Assembly: GCA_032358165.1 (NCBI GenBank)
Contig: JAALGY010000019.1
Location: forward strand, 1,860,001-1,924,000
Source: Diplosphaera chodatii
Lineage: Eukaryota > Chlorophyta > Trebouxiophyceae > Prasiolales > Stichococcaceae
DNA length: 64,000 bases
Direction: 5' to 3'
Below the pieces are notes generated by a model. It saw only the letters and a program-made list of their open reading frames with translations. It was not told the origin of the DNA and did no database searches. The position numbers were made by a program, and so were the translations under genes. This document shows positions 10,456-23,200 of the stretch, piece by piece; position 1 is the first letter of the stretch; every line of letters begins with the position of its first letter.

Positions 10456-10773
10456 CTGCCGGGCTGAGCCCCCCGCCTGCTTCATGCACGGCGGCTACAC
10501 TCGTTTGAGCCTTGATGATTGATTTTGAGTTGTTTCCCCGTGTGCCTTCGCGGCCTTTGTGCTAAACCCTGGTGCTCCACAGTTCTTGGACACCAGCATT
10601 GATTGCTGTGTGACCAGTGGAGTATATATGGGATGTAATCGCCTTCATTCATTCCGTTTTAGGGTTACCAGACACCTGCTGTGCTTTGCTTCTGTGCCCG
10701 CCGGGTTCCTGCTGCCGGGCTGACCCCGCCGCCTGCTTCATGCACGGCGGCTGCACTCATTTGAGCCTTGATG
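10456..10773. repeat. 62-bp direct repeat pair with telobox-like motifs
   Basis: Nearly identical 62-bp segments lie at 10456-10517 and 10712-10773. Both start CTGCCGGGCTGA and end TTTGAGCCTTGATG. Motifs related to the plant telobox (TTTAGGGTTT near 10444, TTTTAGGGTTA near 10659, AAACCCTAAAGGGTT near 10838) are scattered through and beside the pair. No coding capacity is apparent. Confidence 0.75.
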
Positions 10774-10778
10774 GTTTT

Positions 10779-11220
10779 AGTTTGACCCCCCTTGGGGGGT
10801 CACACTTGTACTGATGGTTGCTCATACTGAACAAAACCCTAAAGGGTTGTTGGGGTGGCTCCAAATCGACCAGGAGCTGGTGAATCAACGTAGTACGATG
10901 CCCCCAGCAACAGACTGTCTGTAACAGGTAGTTGTATGGAGGCACTGTGAGTGACCGGCGCACGACGAACGCGTAACGGCTGCGCGGGCGCAGGCAAATC
11001 ATGAGTTATAGTTACCCTTGAGTGTTTTCATAGCAACTACATGGAAATGAGGACGGGGCGAATTCAAGATGTGCAGGGCGTTCGGAAGCTGCGCATGAAG
11101 GCTGTTGGAACGCGTTCAGCGACACCGCAACAGTTGCACGCCTATGTAAACTGCGACGTCCCAACTGGCCGCCCTCCACTTTCGGGTCAAACTCGCGCTT
11201 CGCCTTGCGAACGCCAATTG
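10779..11220. repeat. Dispersed ~445-bp repeat, copy 1
   Basis: This 442-bp block matches 57754-58198 almost throughout. It starts AGTTTGA followed by a C-run/G-run hairpin and ends GCCAATTG in both copies. Flanks differ on each side. Minus-strand open frames inside it are shared by both copies but differ mostly at amino-acid-changing positions, so I do not call a gene. No terminal inverted repeats are visible; it may be a non-autonomous mobile element. Confidence 0.85.
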
Positions 11221-11363
11221 CTTTTGACTTGCAGCAGGGTGCGTGCACGTGCCACTCTCAACATCAATCAACTTCAGCCTTGAAGTGTGACATCCAAGAT
11301 TCCTTTCGGCAGCTGCTAGTGGTGAACAGGTTGTCAAGTAGACCGCCAAATGTTCGCGCAGCG

Positions 11364-14300
11364 ATGCAGAGCTCGATTCCAGCAAAACCACATGCTGTGA
11401 TGAGGACCAAATCTCTATTGTTGTGTTTGGGAACGGATTTGCTCCAGAGCATCTGCAGTCACTGCTGCAATGGCCTCCACAGCGAAGATGCGGACGCTGC
11501 AGCATCTGCCCAGGACACTGCTGTGTCGCTGCGCCTAACATGCCGCACCCTCAGAGCTGCAGTCAATGGCGTGGTCAAGCAGTTCGACATGCGTGCAGTG
11601 TCGTCAGCTGACATCGAGCAAGTGACAGGCATCTTTCATGGTGCGCCTGCTTGGGCATGGGCTGACAAACCTATGGTACACTACTACAGCTGAGGCTCTG
11701 CCGTCATGGCGACTGCAGCAGGTTCGACACCACTGCATGTCTGTGCTGTCATCGCAGGTCTTCAAATGGTTCACCTGCGTGTCCAAAGGTGCAGCAGCAA
11801 GATCACCATCTCGCCAAAACAAATGCCATGCCTGTCTGGGATCAGGTGCCCTCTCTGTCTGCAAGTCATGCTCAGCTGGGTCTGCTACAGTGCGCAAGCG
11901 CTTCAACAGCACAGGTGTTCAACATATCACTTAGGTGGAAAGCTTTGCATGCATGCAGGATCGTATCTGACAGCTTGCTGATGGGCGGCTTTGGGCAGCT
12001 GGAGCTGCAAAATGTTGCGAGGCAGCTGACATCAGTCAGCCTGGCACTCAGTACCACCACTGCGGAGGCACATTGGCAGAGTGGTGCGGAGATGCTTGCA
12101 GCACTTGCACAGCTCAGCGAGTTACGCCACCTTGACGTGGGCAACTGCAAGTTCGTGCCCACAGAAGGTGCCTTTTGTCTGCTGCCGCCACTTGATCCTG
12201 GGAAACTGCATGCGAAGCCGTATGTCTGCAAGGTGTCGCTGGTTGCTTTACATGCTACTTGCTTACTGCAGCCCCACAGCTTAGTACTGCACCCTGGTGT
12301 GCCGCTGTGCAGGGTGTGCATTGTGTACACAGCTATCGACATTGTGCAAGCTGACCTCACTCACGACTGGCGAGCGCCCCACGCAGCACCTGCACGCAAT
12401 GCTGCCGGCGCTGCTGAGGCTGCGGCGCCTGCAGTGCACAGTGTCCTCGTGGCACCTGGACGCTGCCGGCCTGCGAGCACTCCCCGTCTTGGGCCAGCTC
12501 TCTGTGCTTGAAGTCTTGCAGATGGAGGCCAGCCTTGCAGGCGACTACATCCTGGCGTTCCCACCGTCGCTCAAGGTGCATAAATGGCTGCATGTACACG
12601 ATGATGTCTCTTGCGAGCCCTGACAGACTGACGGGGTATCTGTAGCTCAGGTATGCCATACTCGATTCATGTGTATGTTTGGTGGAGGCGTGCTCAGACA
12701 AGGGCAACTGCATTCGGTTGTCGCGCATGATACGTATGTGCTGCTTCGTACAGGAGTTCACTTTCGTGTGGCTGGTTGACAAATCACTCTCCGGCAGTGA
12801 CTATGCGTCCAAGAGAGCAGCAGCCACATTGCATGGCATGGCCGGCTGGCTAACAGCTCTTAGGATGCACGCCCATGTGAACCATCTGGCTGCATTGCAG
12901 CAGGAGGCCCCAGCGCTTGCTGGGGCGCTGACATCGCTCAGCTTCGGAATCGACACCAATAATCCACAGCGTGACTTCCGCACTGCTGCACAAGCTATGC
13001 CGAGCTTGGCCGCTGGGCTGCAGCATGTTGAGCTTACTCTTCACACCTATTGCCGGCATCAGCAGGATGCAGATGGACTTCGGGCAGCAGCAGCTGCCGA
13101 TGCAGCGTTCCAAGAGCTGATGCAGAGCCTGCCCTGCTGCCAGCGAATCAGCCTATGCCTCGGCCAAGACATCTCCCAGCAGGTGGTGGCCACAGAGCTG
13201 CTGCGTCTTGCGCCGCACCTGCGATCTCTGGTGACAGCACAAAGCGAGGTCCCTGCGCAGGTGATGTCATCAGCTGCTGTGCTGTTTGCATAAGATGCCA
13301 CTGGTTACCATCATGACTTCATGGCAACGTATGTTGATCGTGCAAACCAATGTGGCATGGCAAGTCGTCAGGCGCCCTGCATGTCTTGGCAGATACGTGC
13401 TGCAGGCACGAATCCATCTGCCAACCCAAGCGTCAGCCGGTTGAGACCAGGTGTTGCAATGCGGCGCAGGCGCTGATCAGACTGACACGGCTGACGGCGC
13501 TGTCTGCGGCAGATGGAGTTGCAAGTGGCGGCCTGCAGGGCCTCAGCACTTTGCGCGCTTTCGACATTGGGGAACTGGGATCAGAAGTGACTGGTCACCC
13601 TTCCACTGTGCTGCCGCTGTCCTGCGCCGCGTCACTCACGAGGCTGCATGTCGCATACGTACCAACTGAGGTGCGGTGTCGGACATGAAACATGCAATGG
13701 CAGCCAAACATTCTCGGGCCAGCTGCATTGTTGTCAGCCTGCGTCACATTGGACAGCTGCCTGCTATCAGTTTCAGGTGGCTGTGGATCATAAGCATGCA
13801 GTTGCTTTGCATGTGTGTGGCAACCAGCTGCAGCTGATGCTGCGAAGTACTGCGCTTACAGGCCTCGCCCACGTGGGCTGCTCAGCTGTCCAGATCACCG
13901 CTGCGGGACCTTGTTCTACAAGTAGAGGAACGTATAGACGATCGGGTCTTCGATGTATCTTCCTTGCAGCAGCTACCAGGGACACTGCGGCAGCTGACCG
14001 TACAAAACTTCAGGCCAAATTTGTGGCGACACAATGCACCAGAAGAGCAGATTAGTGCAGCTCCGCCTCAAGGGACACTGCTGGCCACAGCACTCAGGTG
14101 AGACATAATGTGCTGCTTGAGGTCTGTTACACCCATCAACCCGGGACAGATGACCAGCAAAGCTGGCCACAGCACGTTTTGGTGCTGTGTGCATGTCATG
14201 CTCAACCACTGCATATGCGTGCGCTCTGATGCACTGCCTTCGTTCAGTGTGCCTCCTGCAATGCTCAAGACGATGTATGCTTCCTCAGAGCTGGCATCAT

Positions 14301-15593
14301 GCACGTTGCACTGCAGGCGACTGACGCTCGAACGTGTAGAGGCTCCGGATGTGGTGATGGCTGGTGTGCTTCAGCAGCTTTCGTGTCTGAAGGTGTGTGC
14401 CGGACCATATTGTGATGTCGCCGCAGCTTACCCACGCTGCTGGCGAAGTCGTGACTGATTGCACCAACACAAGTGTCCTAGGCACAGCAGATTGCACAAG
14501 CTAGATGCTGGCGACAAGCAGTGCCACTGCATCTGATGAATCTGGCCTTTGCACCAGGATTTGAACGTGACATCGTGCATCAGCGTTGCGGAAGAGTCGC
14601 TCGCGCATTTGCCTGTGTCTCTGCGGCGGCTGGAGCTGCGGGGTTGCTTGGGCGTAGCTGCCGAGAGCCTTGCTCATCTGGGGCGTCTTTCAGCCCTGGA
14701 GCACCTGGCTCTGGTGAACCTACGCGCAAACAACGACAGCGGCATGCAGCAGCTGGCTCCGCAGCTGCACGCACGGCTGTCAGCCCTGTACTTCACCCCC
14801 TACCGTGCCTGGACAAGCCGGGTGAGTGTTGCGTGCAGCCTCGACACATGTGTGCTCGTGTGCCTCCTCAGAGCAAGGTAAATGTTGCTAAAGAGACATG
14901 CAAAGGAATTGCTGTGGCTTTGCAGGAGGACTGGCTCGTGTGGTATGGGCCCAACGATCCACCTCTGACAGATGCTGGCATCACGGCGCTTGCGGATGCG
15001 CTGTCTACAGCGGACCCCGCTGACCGGCCCACCCTGGAGCGCCTATATATGGACGGGCATCGTCGCCTTGGCTATGCCACGGCAGCTGCGCTGGCGTCTG
15101 CGCCGTTGCACAGCCTCAGCAAGTTAAGCCTGGTCGGCACAGGTGACCCGCCATGCAGAGTGACCATCTGCCTTGTTCGTGGCGGTGGCTGCATGCGCTG
15201 ACGGTAATATATCACGCAAGCTGCACGGCAGACTTGCAGGGACACAAGCTGCACCATAAAGCAGTGTCTCCAAACCTTTACGAGATCAAGAGTGACAATA
15301 ATGACACCTCCTACATATCTGACGACGGCGTGCAGTGCTGCACAGCAGGCATGAACGATGCAGGGCTGCTACACCTCGTCACCCACATGCCACAGCTGCT
15401 GCGCCTCAACGCTTGGAGCTGCAAGCGCATCACATATGGCGGCAAGGATCTGGCACGGCAAGCTGCAACTAGGTACGCAGATGGTCACATCTTTGGTGGG
15501 GATGACGAGGACCTCAGTTGTTATGAATCGGAGGAGGAGGCCAGTGATCATCCATACGAGGCCCTCAGTGACGATTCGGACAATGGCTTCTAG
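11364..15593 (+). CDS. F-box-like, leucine-rich-repeat protein
   Basis: Plus-strand exons give an N-terminal F-box-like segment (LGTDLLQSICSHC then SLRLTCRTLRAAVNG, about 11415-11570), followed by LRR-like exons. Examples are LAQLSELRHLDVGNC (12110), LRRLQCTVSSWHLDAAGLR (12415), LAGALTSLSFGIDTNN (12915), LQGLSTLRAFDIGELG (13540), VSLRRLELRGCLGVAAESLA (14610), LERLYMDGHRRLGYATAAAL (15035) and MPQLLRLNAWSCKRIT (15390). The last exon ends in an acidic tail (DDEDLSCYESEEEASD) with the stop at 15591-15593. Such proteins are common in green algae, either as SCF substrate adaptors or as orphan LRR proteins. The start could be the ATG at 11364 or 11400. Several internal exon borders are uncertain, and the span could hide two genes. 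Confidence 0.6.
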
Positions 15594-16080
15594 GAACCTG
15601 GCTCGATGTATGTGCTATGTGCTTGGTGTGAATGGTCATTTGGTTCAATACATTGGTCTTGCCAGGTCCATGCCTGTAGAGTTGTGATGCGGCAACGCTG
15701 CTCGGCCTGATGCCTCGCTCTTGCTAGGCTCACCAGCTGAAATCAGTAGCTGACATGCTACAATGACGGAGTATGGTAGGGGCAACCAACGAACACGTAA
15801 ACCACAAACATCACGAAACGTGTGCAGTAAGCAAGCGGGGCACTCATGCCATTTTGTGATAAACTCAAATGACAATATGCACTGTGGATGGTGACAAGTC
15901 ATGCAGCGGAAGTCTGGGAGTGTTGGGAAGTGTCGCATGGCAGCATGAACATCAGCCAGCGCCCCTGGCAGCGGCGGCCGTCATCCAGGCCCGGGGATGC
16001 CTGCGATCAATGAGGTAGCAGGAATGGCGTGACAAGAAGTGCATGGGCCAGCCAATGGCGTGACAAATGCGTCATCCGCA
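15594..16080. other. Intergenic, no feature seen
   Basis: The 3' flank of the LRR gene. Short open frames only. No RNA, repeat or domain recognised. Confidence 0.4.
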
Positions 16081-16785
16081 TCAGCACTTGCTGGTAGCGC
16101 ACCGCTTGCGCCAAGCACGCCACCGAGCCGAGACTGGCCGTTTGCCAAAAGCCCGCCGCAGCTTCAGCTCCGGCTCAACCCGTCGCATCGCTCTGCAGAG
16201 GGTCCCTGGATCGGCTGCCCGCTGCTGGCACAGCAGTGCGAGCTTGGAGCTGCGCCGAATGGCGTCCTGCAAGCTGGTGAACTTGGCTGTCTTGCCATTC
16301 GCCAGCTTCACGCCCGCCAACACGATGCGTGCTGCTGCTGTTGCCTCTGCATCTGTGAACTTCCTTGCACGACCGCTGCGTGGCGCATCAAGCATGGACT
16401 GATTTGCCGCCAGCCTGCTGGCAAACCGCTTTGCGACCCGGCCTGGCTGTGACACGCCAGCCAGCTGGGGATGCTGCCTGTATGACGGCACCCGCCCTGC
16501 TGCTTGGGCGTCCAGCAGCAGCCTGGCTGCCACCATCCTCTGCTCAATGCTGACATTTCTCCCCCTGCCGCCCCGCCTGGCAACATCAACACAGCGGAAG
16601 GTGTCAGGTGCAAGATTCTCTGTGCTGCGGTGCTGCCACATGCCAGCTGCGTCCTGACTGCTGTCAGCGACGATCTGCAGCCTGCAGGGATGGCATGAAG
16701 GAGCCACTGCGACGCACCGGACAGGTGGTCCCTGAGCCGCAGCGCGGGCCCGGCCACCACTGCCGCCGCTGCCGCCCCCTGTCAC
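16081..16785 (-). pseudogene. Transposase-like HTH/DNA-binding fragment
   Basis: A 234-codon open frame. Its middle and C-terminal part resembles the N-terminal DNA-binding region of Tc1/mariner-type or related transposases: NVSIEQRMVAARLLLDAQAA (helix), then RVAKRFASRLAANQSMLDAP, RSGRARKFTDAEATAAARIV, and CRAMRRVEPELKLRRAFGKR. It stops at KRCATSKC, where a catalytic DDE/D domain would be expected to follow, and I see no such domain downstream. The first ~80 residues are Gly/Ala-rich and may not be translated. It is either a relict of a mobile element or one exon of a domesticated gene. Family assignment rests on pattern memory only. Confidence 0.42.
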
Positions 16786-17937
16786 AGGTCAAGACCATGC
16801 AGCTGTAAGCGGCGCATACAAGCTTACTGTAGAAGCAGATGGTCGGCTGCATCGATGTATCAAATATCAAGCGGGCGTGCTGACCCATGCTCTGCCGTTG
16901 ACATGACCCAAGAAGTAGGACGCAATAGCGCCGGGAGCGTCGCAACCAGTTGGCACCAGAAACGACGCAATAGCAACTGTGTTGTTGCTGCAAGCAACTA
17001 ACTGCAGTTACCATCCAGTTTAGGATCCTCACCTCTCTTGCGCCCGGTTGATGTGCTACTGCTAGGCATGCGTTGCGCACTCGTCACGTATCGCAGTCTG
17101 TATGGCCCACAAACCACTCAGCGGAAACGGTAAGCAGGTGCGAATGCAGAGACAGGCCAGCAATGGTTGCTGGTTAGCCGCAACTGCAGGTCAACCTAGC
17201 TCAAGGTCAACCGTGCAAGTGCAAGCTGGTGCAGGCCACTGAGTTGCCACACTTTGGCGCTGAACATGCGCTGCACTGGCAGGCCGACGGCGACAGGCCC
17301 ACACACACACTCAGTTGAGGTTGCGATATGCAGCGAAGGTGTTGCCCGTGCGGAACATGCTGACGATGCAGCGTTTGTGTCACATGGCCCACGTCAGCAG
17401 ATCAAGCCATCGGAAGGACCAATTGGCTTCATGCATGCACAATGGTGCGGCGTGACCGAAACCTCAACTTCTCTTGGAAGATCTAGCCTGTGTCAAGGAC
17501 TGGTTCAAACGTTGATACGCCTTCATGCATGCATGCCTGCACGTATGCGAATAACAAGTGACTGTGGCAGTCCCCAATAGCTGCTTTACAGGCAGGTCTA
17601 AAGTCCATCTCTCGGAAGTGATCTTGTGTCGGACTTCATAACGGCATTGTGTGCTCTCATCAGGCATTCCAATCGCAAGCGTTGCAAGCTGCAGCCCAAG
17701 TTTTACACAAGCTTGCTGGTCGGGTTTCGAAACCTTATTCCTTTGGGTAAGGCAGCGTCCAGTGTGTTCGTGCCGCTGGCCTGTTTCGTCCGGCTGCTGA
17801 TGTTTTGCTACACGTCAAGCTTGTTCCGTAAGTCTATGTATGTTTGGTACTGCCAGCGCCGCGGACACAGCATTGAGTTGATCAGGAAATATGTTTTATG
17901 TTGCGCAGAACATATTTTGCGTTAACGAGATGGCGTC
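16786..17937. other. Intergenic, no clear gene
   Basis: Contains a hydrophobic open frame at 17626-17925 (plus) that ends just before the next gene's start. It resembles nothing I know and is probably leader or promoter sequence. No repeats or RNAs recognised. Confidence 0.35.
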
Positions 17938-19704
17938 ATGAGCTGCGACCAGTCGCAGCCCGATCAGCTCTCATCTGAGAGCAATGCGAGCGATGCAGAT
18001 TACACGCCCAGGCAGCGGCGCACCCGCTCAGTCTGTCCAATGGCCAAATGGACAGCCGTTAGGCAGCCTGAGCCCAAGCGGCCAGCAGGCGCACCTCAGA
18101 AGCCGGCTGCAGCACTGAGCCAAGAGCTTAAGGGCAGGGTGCAGCTCTTGGTGCAGAAGATTGCGGAGCGGACGAAAATTGGCAGGGGCAACGCTCTGCA
18201 CGAGCGAGCTGCTGCTCGTGCGCAGGTCGATAGGCTGCTGTTAAAGCACGGCCTGCAGATGGTGAGTGAGTGATATGCGACTTATCATTAGATCGAGCCA
18301 AGCCATCCAGCTTTGTATAGGCCGCGGTACAAGGCCGATGCTGGGTGATGCCTGCAGGCTGATCTGGAAGGCGACAAGATCGATGTTGACAGCGAAGGCG
18401 CCTCCTGCCAGGTCGACATCTTCCCTCCGACGCAGGTAGGGAATGCGGTTCGTTGGTGCGTCCCGAAATCATGCCTCTGTCTACATGAGCAGGTTTGCAA
18501 CACGACCTCCGTGTCTGCCGCAGGTCAAACAGATGAGAATGCCACAGTGGGCCTTAGATGTGGACTGGGCTGTGGCTGAGCTGTTCAGTGTGACGACCTG
18601 GTTCGTGAAGGTACCTGGTGACCAGACTGTAAATACTTAGCATGTGTGCCCCATGTTGCCGCAAACCTGTCATTGTAGCAGAGGACTCACCTGGTCGATA
18701 CCTCCACCGCATGAGAGGGAGATGAGGCATGCATGGTACCTGTGTTAAGCAAGGAACATCATGGGAGCAGGTCATGGCTACCAGTGCTACGTTTGCTGCA
18801 GGGAGAACAGCAGATCACCTTTTCCTTCTGTGGCGCAGCAATGAATGCTGCCCTGGCGGCAGACTCATTCATCATCTGCTTTGTGTACGGACAGCACCGT
18901 GCCAGCCAGCTGCCAGCTAAGTCCAGAGCATCCTACTTGCGGGGATTCGGCACTGGCATGCTCGAAAAGAGTAACGCCCATCAGGAAAGACAGAGGCGAG
19001 ATCGCCGCCAGAGGGCAAATGCCGAGAAGGCCGGTGCAGAGGCTGTTGACAGGGCCAACAAAAAGGCAGCTGCTGCAGAAGCCGCGGAGGATGCACGCAA
19101 GCGAACGCAGGCGCTGCTGGATTGGGAGCATGTTGGTTGGTCTCGCTGATTACCTGATGCACTGCCGAGGGTGCTTGCACCCTGTAACCATCTGTGCAGC
19201 CTTGCATTGCAGACAGCTCGTCAACATATCTGCTCCCTGCTCACCGATGTGTTGACCTGCGACTTTGGCTGTGGTTGCAGGGACTGACATTGAGAGCGAG
19301 GCTGACAGCAGAGCTTGCAGCGGGGAGACCAGTGAAGATAGCTGGAGTGAGAGGGAGACTGATTATGAGGTATATGCTCCCCAGCATACTTCTTTGTTGC
19401 TGGCGCTGATGCCTGCTGTGTCTGGGGTTGTGTTGTGTTTGGTTGAGTGCTGTTGAGTGCTGTGTGCATAACACTGACCAGCGCACACCTCCTCTAACAG
19501 GCTGAAGATAAGCAGATTGCGCTGTACAAGGGTAATGCGCTGGCATTTGCCAAGCGCGTCCAGGTGGATATCTTGAAGGGTGAAACACCTAAGGTACACA
19601 AGGTCAACCGTGCTGCTGGCAAGAAAGACATGGCAGCCTACGAGAAAGGCAGGGTGGATGGTGCTCAATGTGAGCACCGCCCCATGAAGAGATTAAAACA
19701 CTAG
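17938..19704 (+). CDS. DUF2786/DUF7168-type protein
   Basis: Exon 1 starts at ATG 17938 with a Ser/Asp/Arg-rich leader, then a DUF2786-like helix pair: ELKGRVQLLVQKIAERTK and ERAAARAQVDRLLLKHGLQM. Later exons give MPQWALDVDWAVAELFSVTT (about 18540), QQITFSFCGAAMNAALAADS and SYLRGFGTGMLEKSNAHQER (18810-18990). These match the associated C-terminal domain (DUF7168), whose pattern is a tryptophan helix, a beta hairpin plus helix, then RSFLxGFxxG. A coiled, basic/Ala-rich stretch and an acidic stretch (SEADSRACSGETSEDSWSER) follow. The last exon (19501-19704) carries AAYEKGRVDGAQ, like the terminal YxxGRxxG motif of the family. These proteins occur in phages and bacteria and sporadically in algae; their function is unknown. 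The exon near 19000-19150 has a stop at 19149 unless spliced, so the joins there are uncertain. Confidence 0.6.
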
Positions 19705-20218
19705 GAGCGCAGCAGTGTTGCCATCGTTCAGCAGGATACTCGGGATGTGAGGAGCAGTCGCAGCAGACCTTTGGCGGGTGGACTTGACCTCCTTATTATC
19801 AGGTTTGCAATAGAGGTAACACCAGCGTGGTATGTTGCCACAAAGTTGATAGCTTGAGCCCGTGCTGGCACCAGTCTGCTTGGGTGCCACATGTTGAGAC
19901 GCTATGTTAGTGGATCGCAGTTGGCAGGTCCGCTTTTGTTGTTTGCTGTGACAGCATATGCTGCCTGAAGAGGTATCTACGACTTGCACCGCACATGTTC
20001 AATCATCTCCCTGGTGCACTACACTTGCGCTGTTCGACATGTTCGGTGTGCAGCTCTAGCTGCGCAACACCTATATCGTAATCGCGGTTCGCCCCACTTG
20101 CACTGCGATCCCATCACAGGAACAGCAGTGCAGGATTTGACAGTGAGGCCCTGGCCCTGCGTGCCAGATCTGGTCTGCCGCCGCCTGTGGAATGTCAGCT
20201 GCCGGCACCACCGCCGCT
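19705..20218. other. Convergent intergenic region
   Basis: Lies between the 3' ends of the DUF7168-type gene (plus) and G6PD (minus). It presumably holds both 3' UTRs. Nothing else seen. Confidence 0.4.
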
Positions 20219-23200
20219 TCAGACCTTGGACTTGGGCGTCTGGTTCCAGGAGTAGCCAGCGTTCTTGACGAACCCTTGCCGTGCAACCAGCTCATCGGAC
20301 TCCTTCGGCCCGCGGCTACCTGTGAACGTGATGCAGGGTACGTTTCAGCCTAGCACCTACACGTTGGCCAGCGGCATGCGTGTGTGCTGGGACACACCTC
20401 ACAATTGCAGGGAGCGTGCACTAACTGAACAGCGCATCGTGTGAGGGTTGCAAACCTGCAACATAGGGCAGCGGCTTGATGCGCTGGTCGTCCAGCTGGT
20501 GCAGCAGAGGCGTGAAGATCGACCACGCCGCCCGCAGCTCGTCCCTGTGTGCGATAGGAGCGTTTGTGAGAAAACCACACGTACCAGAGGATGGCTGCAT
20601 TCAAATGTGTGGCAACCGGTCATTTGAGGCGCTGGCGCTTGCTTGAGCCACACCTTCGCACGAAGTGCTGCTGGTTGCCGTGGATGGCGTCCAGCAGCAG
20701 CCGCTCGTATGCCTCCGGGATGATTGCCTCTTGATACCGGTGCTGCAAGCAGCAGGCAAGGCAGCTTTGCGGCGCGCCAAGGAACCGGATCAACAATGTG
20801 CAGCCGCAGCCAGGTGTACCACGGGGCCTTGTGTTGATCACCGAGTCACTGGCCGTATGTTTGAGACGCTGAAGATGTAGAGTTTGACACACCTTGTAGG
20901 TCAGGTCCAGCTCGGACATGATGGGCGTCATCTCCAGCCCCGGCTTCTTGACCGCCACCTTCATGTAGATGGACTCGTCCGGCTGCAGCCTGCAAGTGGG
21001 CAGACAGTGGGGCACTCATGATCTGAACCCCGTCAACCTGCGTGGTTGCAGGCATACCCCACTGAGCTCCTGATCTCGTCACAGCACAGGGAGTCAGGTG
21101 CACAGCCAAGGCTCCAGACTGCATCTCAGCACTGCTGAAGCTTCGGACAGCACGCACCGCATGACGAGCTCGTTCCGGAACTCGTCGAGGGAGACGGTGG
21201 CGCCCTCCATCTGCACCGGCGGCCTGTACTGCACCCGAATCTCCACCTTCCGCTCGTTCAGCGCCTGCAGACAGCACAGACGCGGGTGTGCTCAGGTGCA
21301 CGTCAGACACCATCTGCCCGACTGTGAACGGTCAATGACCCATTGTCCTCCTGGCGTGTTTCTGGTGTTCAGAGCTGGGAGTCTGGGTGAAATCTTGGCT
21401 GGTGCCTTCACTTCCTGTCATCGTCACCCTCGAGCACAGCTGATGTACACGGACTCGACTCTGAGCCCAGTCATCACTCGGAAGGAGAAACACATGCAAG
21501 GAGGCCGCAGCGCACCTTGCCGGCCTTCAGGATGAAGGGCACGCCATGCCACCGGTCGTTCTCGATGTGCAGCACGCACGTCGCGAAGGTGGGCGTCACG
21601 CTGTCCTCGGGCACCCCCTGCAGCGGCATGTGCGCAGCGCTGTCAGAAACATGCCTCTGATCCTCCAAGCAACCTCCATGCGGTTTCCGCTGTGCACTGC
21701 TCAATGGCAAAGGACGGCTTCCAATGCCACAGCGCTGCTGTCCGCTGTGGATCCTTGTTGCTTGGTAGCCCTCATACCAGCGCCCGCAGAGTAGCACGAT
21801 CTTTCTGAAGCTGGAGTCAACATGGGGTCATGCAGACAACGCGGTTCCCACAGGGCACCTTGTCCTCCAGGTAGCCCTCCATGCCGGCGCCCGCGGTGTA
21901 CTGCCCCAGCACAGCCTCGTCCAGCCGCAGCGGCCGGCACGCCCGCAGCACCTTCACCTTCTCGTCCCTGCGCAGCGCCACCAAACGGTCAAAATCGTGG
22001 CACACCCGTGCTAGCTACAACTGCTCTGTGCTTTGATGTGCTGGCAGCGTTGGCGCACCGCATGTCCTCGCTGCTGAGGGTGACCGGCTTCTCCATGGCC
22101 GTCAGCGCCATGACCTGCAGCAGCAGCACTCACAACTGGGGTCTGTGCTGGAGGCACAACCTGCCACGGGCATCAGTGAGCTGCTGTCCTCGCCCGTGTC
22201 AATGTCAGTGAGACATGCGCGCACAGCAGCCGGTGCACACCTGCAGCAGGTGGTTCTGGATCACGTCGCGGATGATGCCAAACTCGTTGAAGTAGCCGCC
22301 CCGCCCCTCAGTGCCAAACGGCTCCTGCAGCATCATGGAAAAGCCCTCGGTGTGACGGTAGTCACGAGCCATCGGCACGGTTGCGCTACAGCCTTGCAAT
22401 GGCACTTGGCACAACAGAAGCGTGGCAGCCAGCGAAGGGAAACAGCAGTGGAATCGCCACGGACCTTGAAGCAGATCTGCACGTTGGCGATGTGGTGCCG
22501 GTTCCAGGAGGGCGCAAACATCGAGTTGGCGAACCGCAGCACCGTCAGGTTCTGCGTCAGCTCCTTGCCCAGGTAGTGGTCAATGCGGTAGATCTGCACA
22601 GTTGAACGCAGCCGACTACGGATCTGTTGCATGATCACCAGTACAAGTGCCACAGCCGTCATCAGGCCAGCACCAGTCCGGTGTCATATATGTCCCTGCA
22701 GGAAGACTGAGCGGACCACCCAAGCTCAACATGGAGATGGTCTGATGACTGACCTGCTCCTCGGGGTAGTATCTGGCGATGTCCTCCGCCAGCGCCTCCG
22801 AGCTGCACAGGTCCTTGCCGAAGGGCTTCTCCACCACCAGCCGCAGCCACGACCTGCCAGCCGGGACAGACACCTCGCAACTCTGACGCCATCCGAACGT
22901 AGCGCATCCGAGCTGCTGGTTGCAGATCCTTTGCATCTCAGAGTCCGATGCCAGCGAATCCTAAAAGATCTCCGCTCCGCTCGCATCGGACTGAGTCTGG
23001 AGATGTAGTGCAACTCACTTGGGGTTTCTGGCCTTCATGTCGGCGTGGTCCTTGAGGCCCCGGACGACCGGGGCGTACACAGAGGGCGGCAGCGCCAGGT
23101 AGTACATGCGCCCGACGGCGCGCCCGCCGCCGAGCGCGGCCTCCCGCTCCTCCAGCACCCCCTGTAGCCGCCGGAAGCCCGCTGCCTCTGTGTAGCTGCC

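Noticed and set aside
10757..11248. Minus-strand frames of ~80 codons conserved in both copies of the ~445-bp repeat (also 57752-58232)
   Set aside because: Differences between the copies are mostly amino-acid-changing, so there is no sign of coding constraint. Their conservation follows from the DNA repeat.
17626..17925. Small hydrophobic protein just upstream of the DUF7168-type gene
   Set aside because: No family resemblance, no conserved pattern and no splice context; likely leader sequence.
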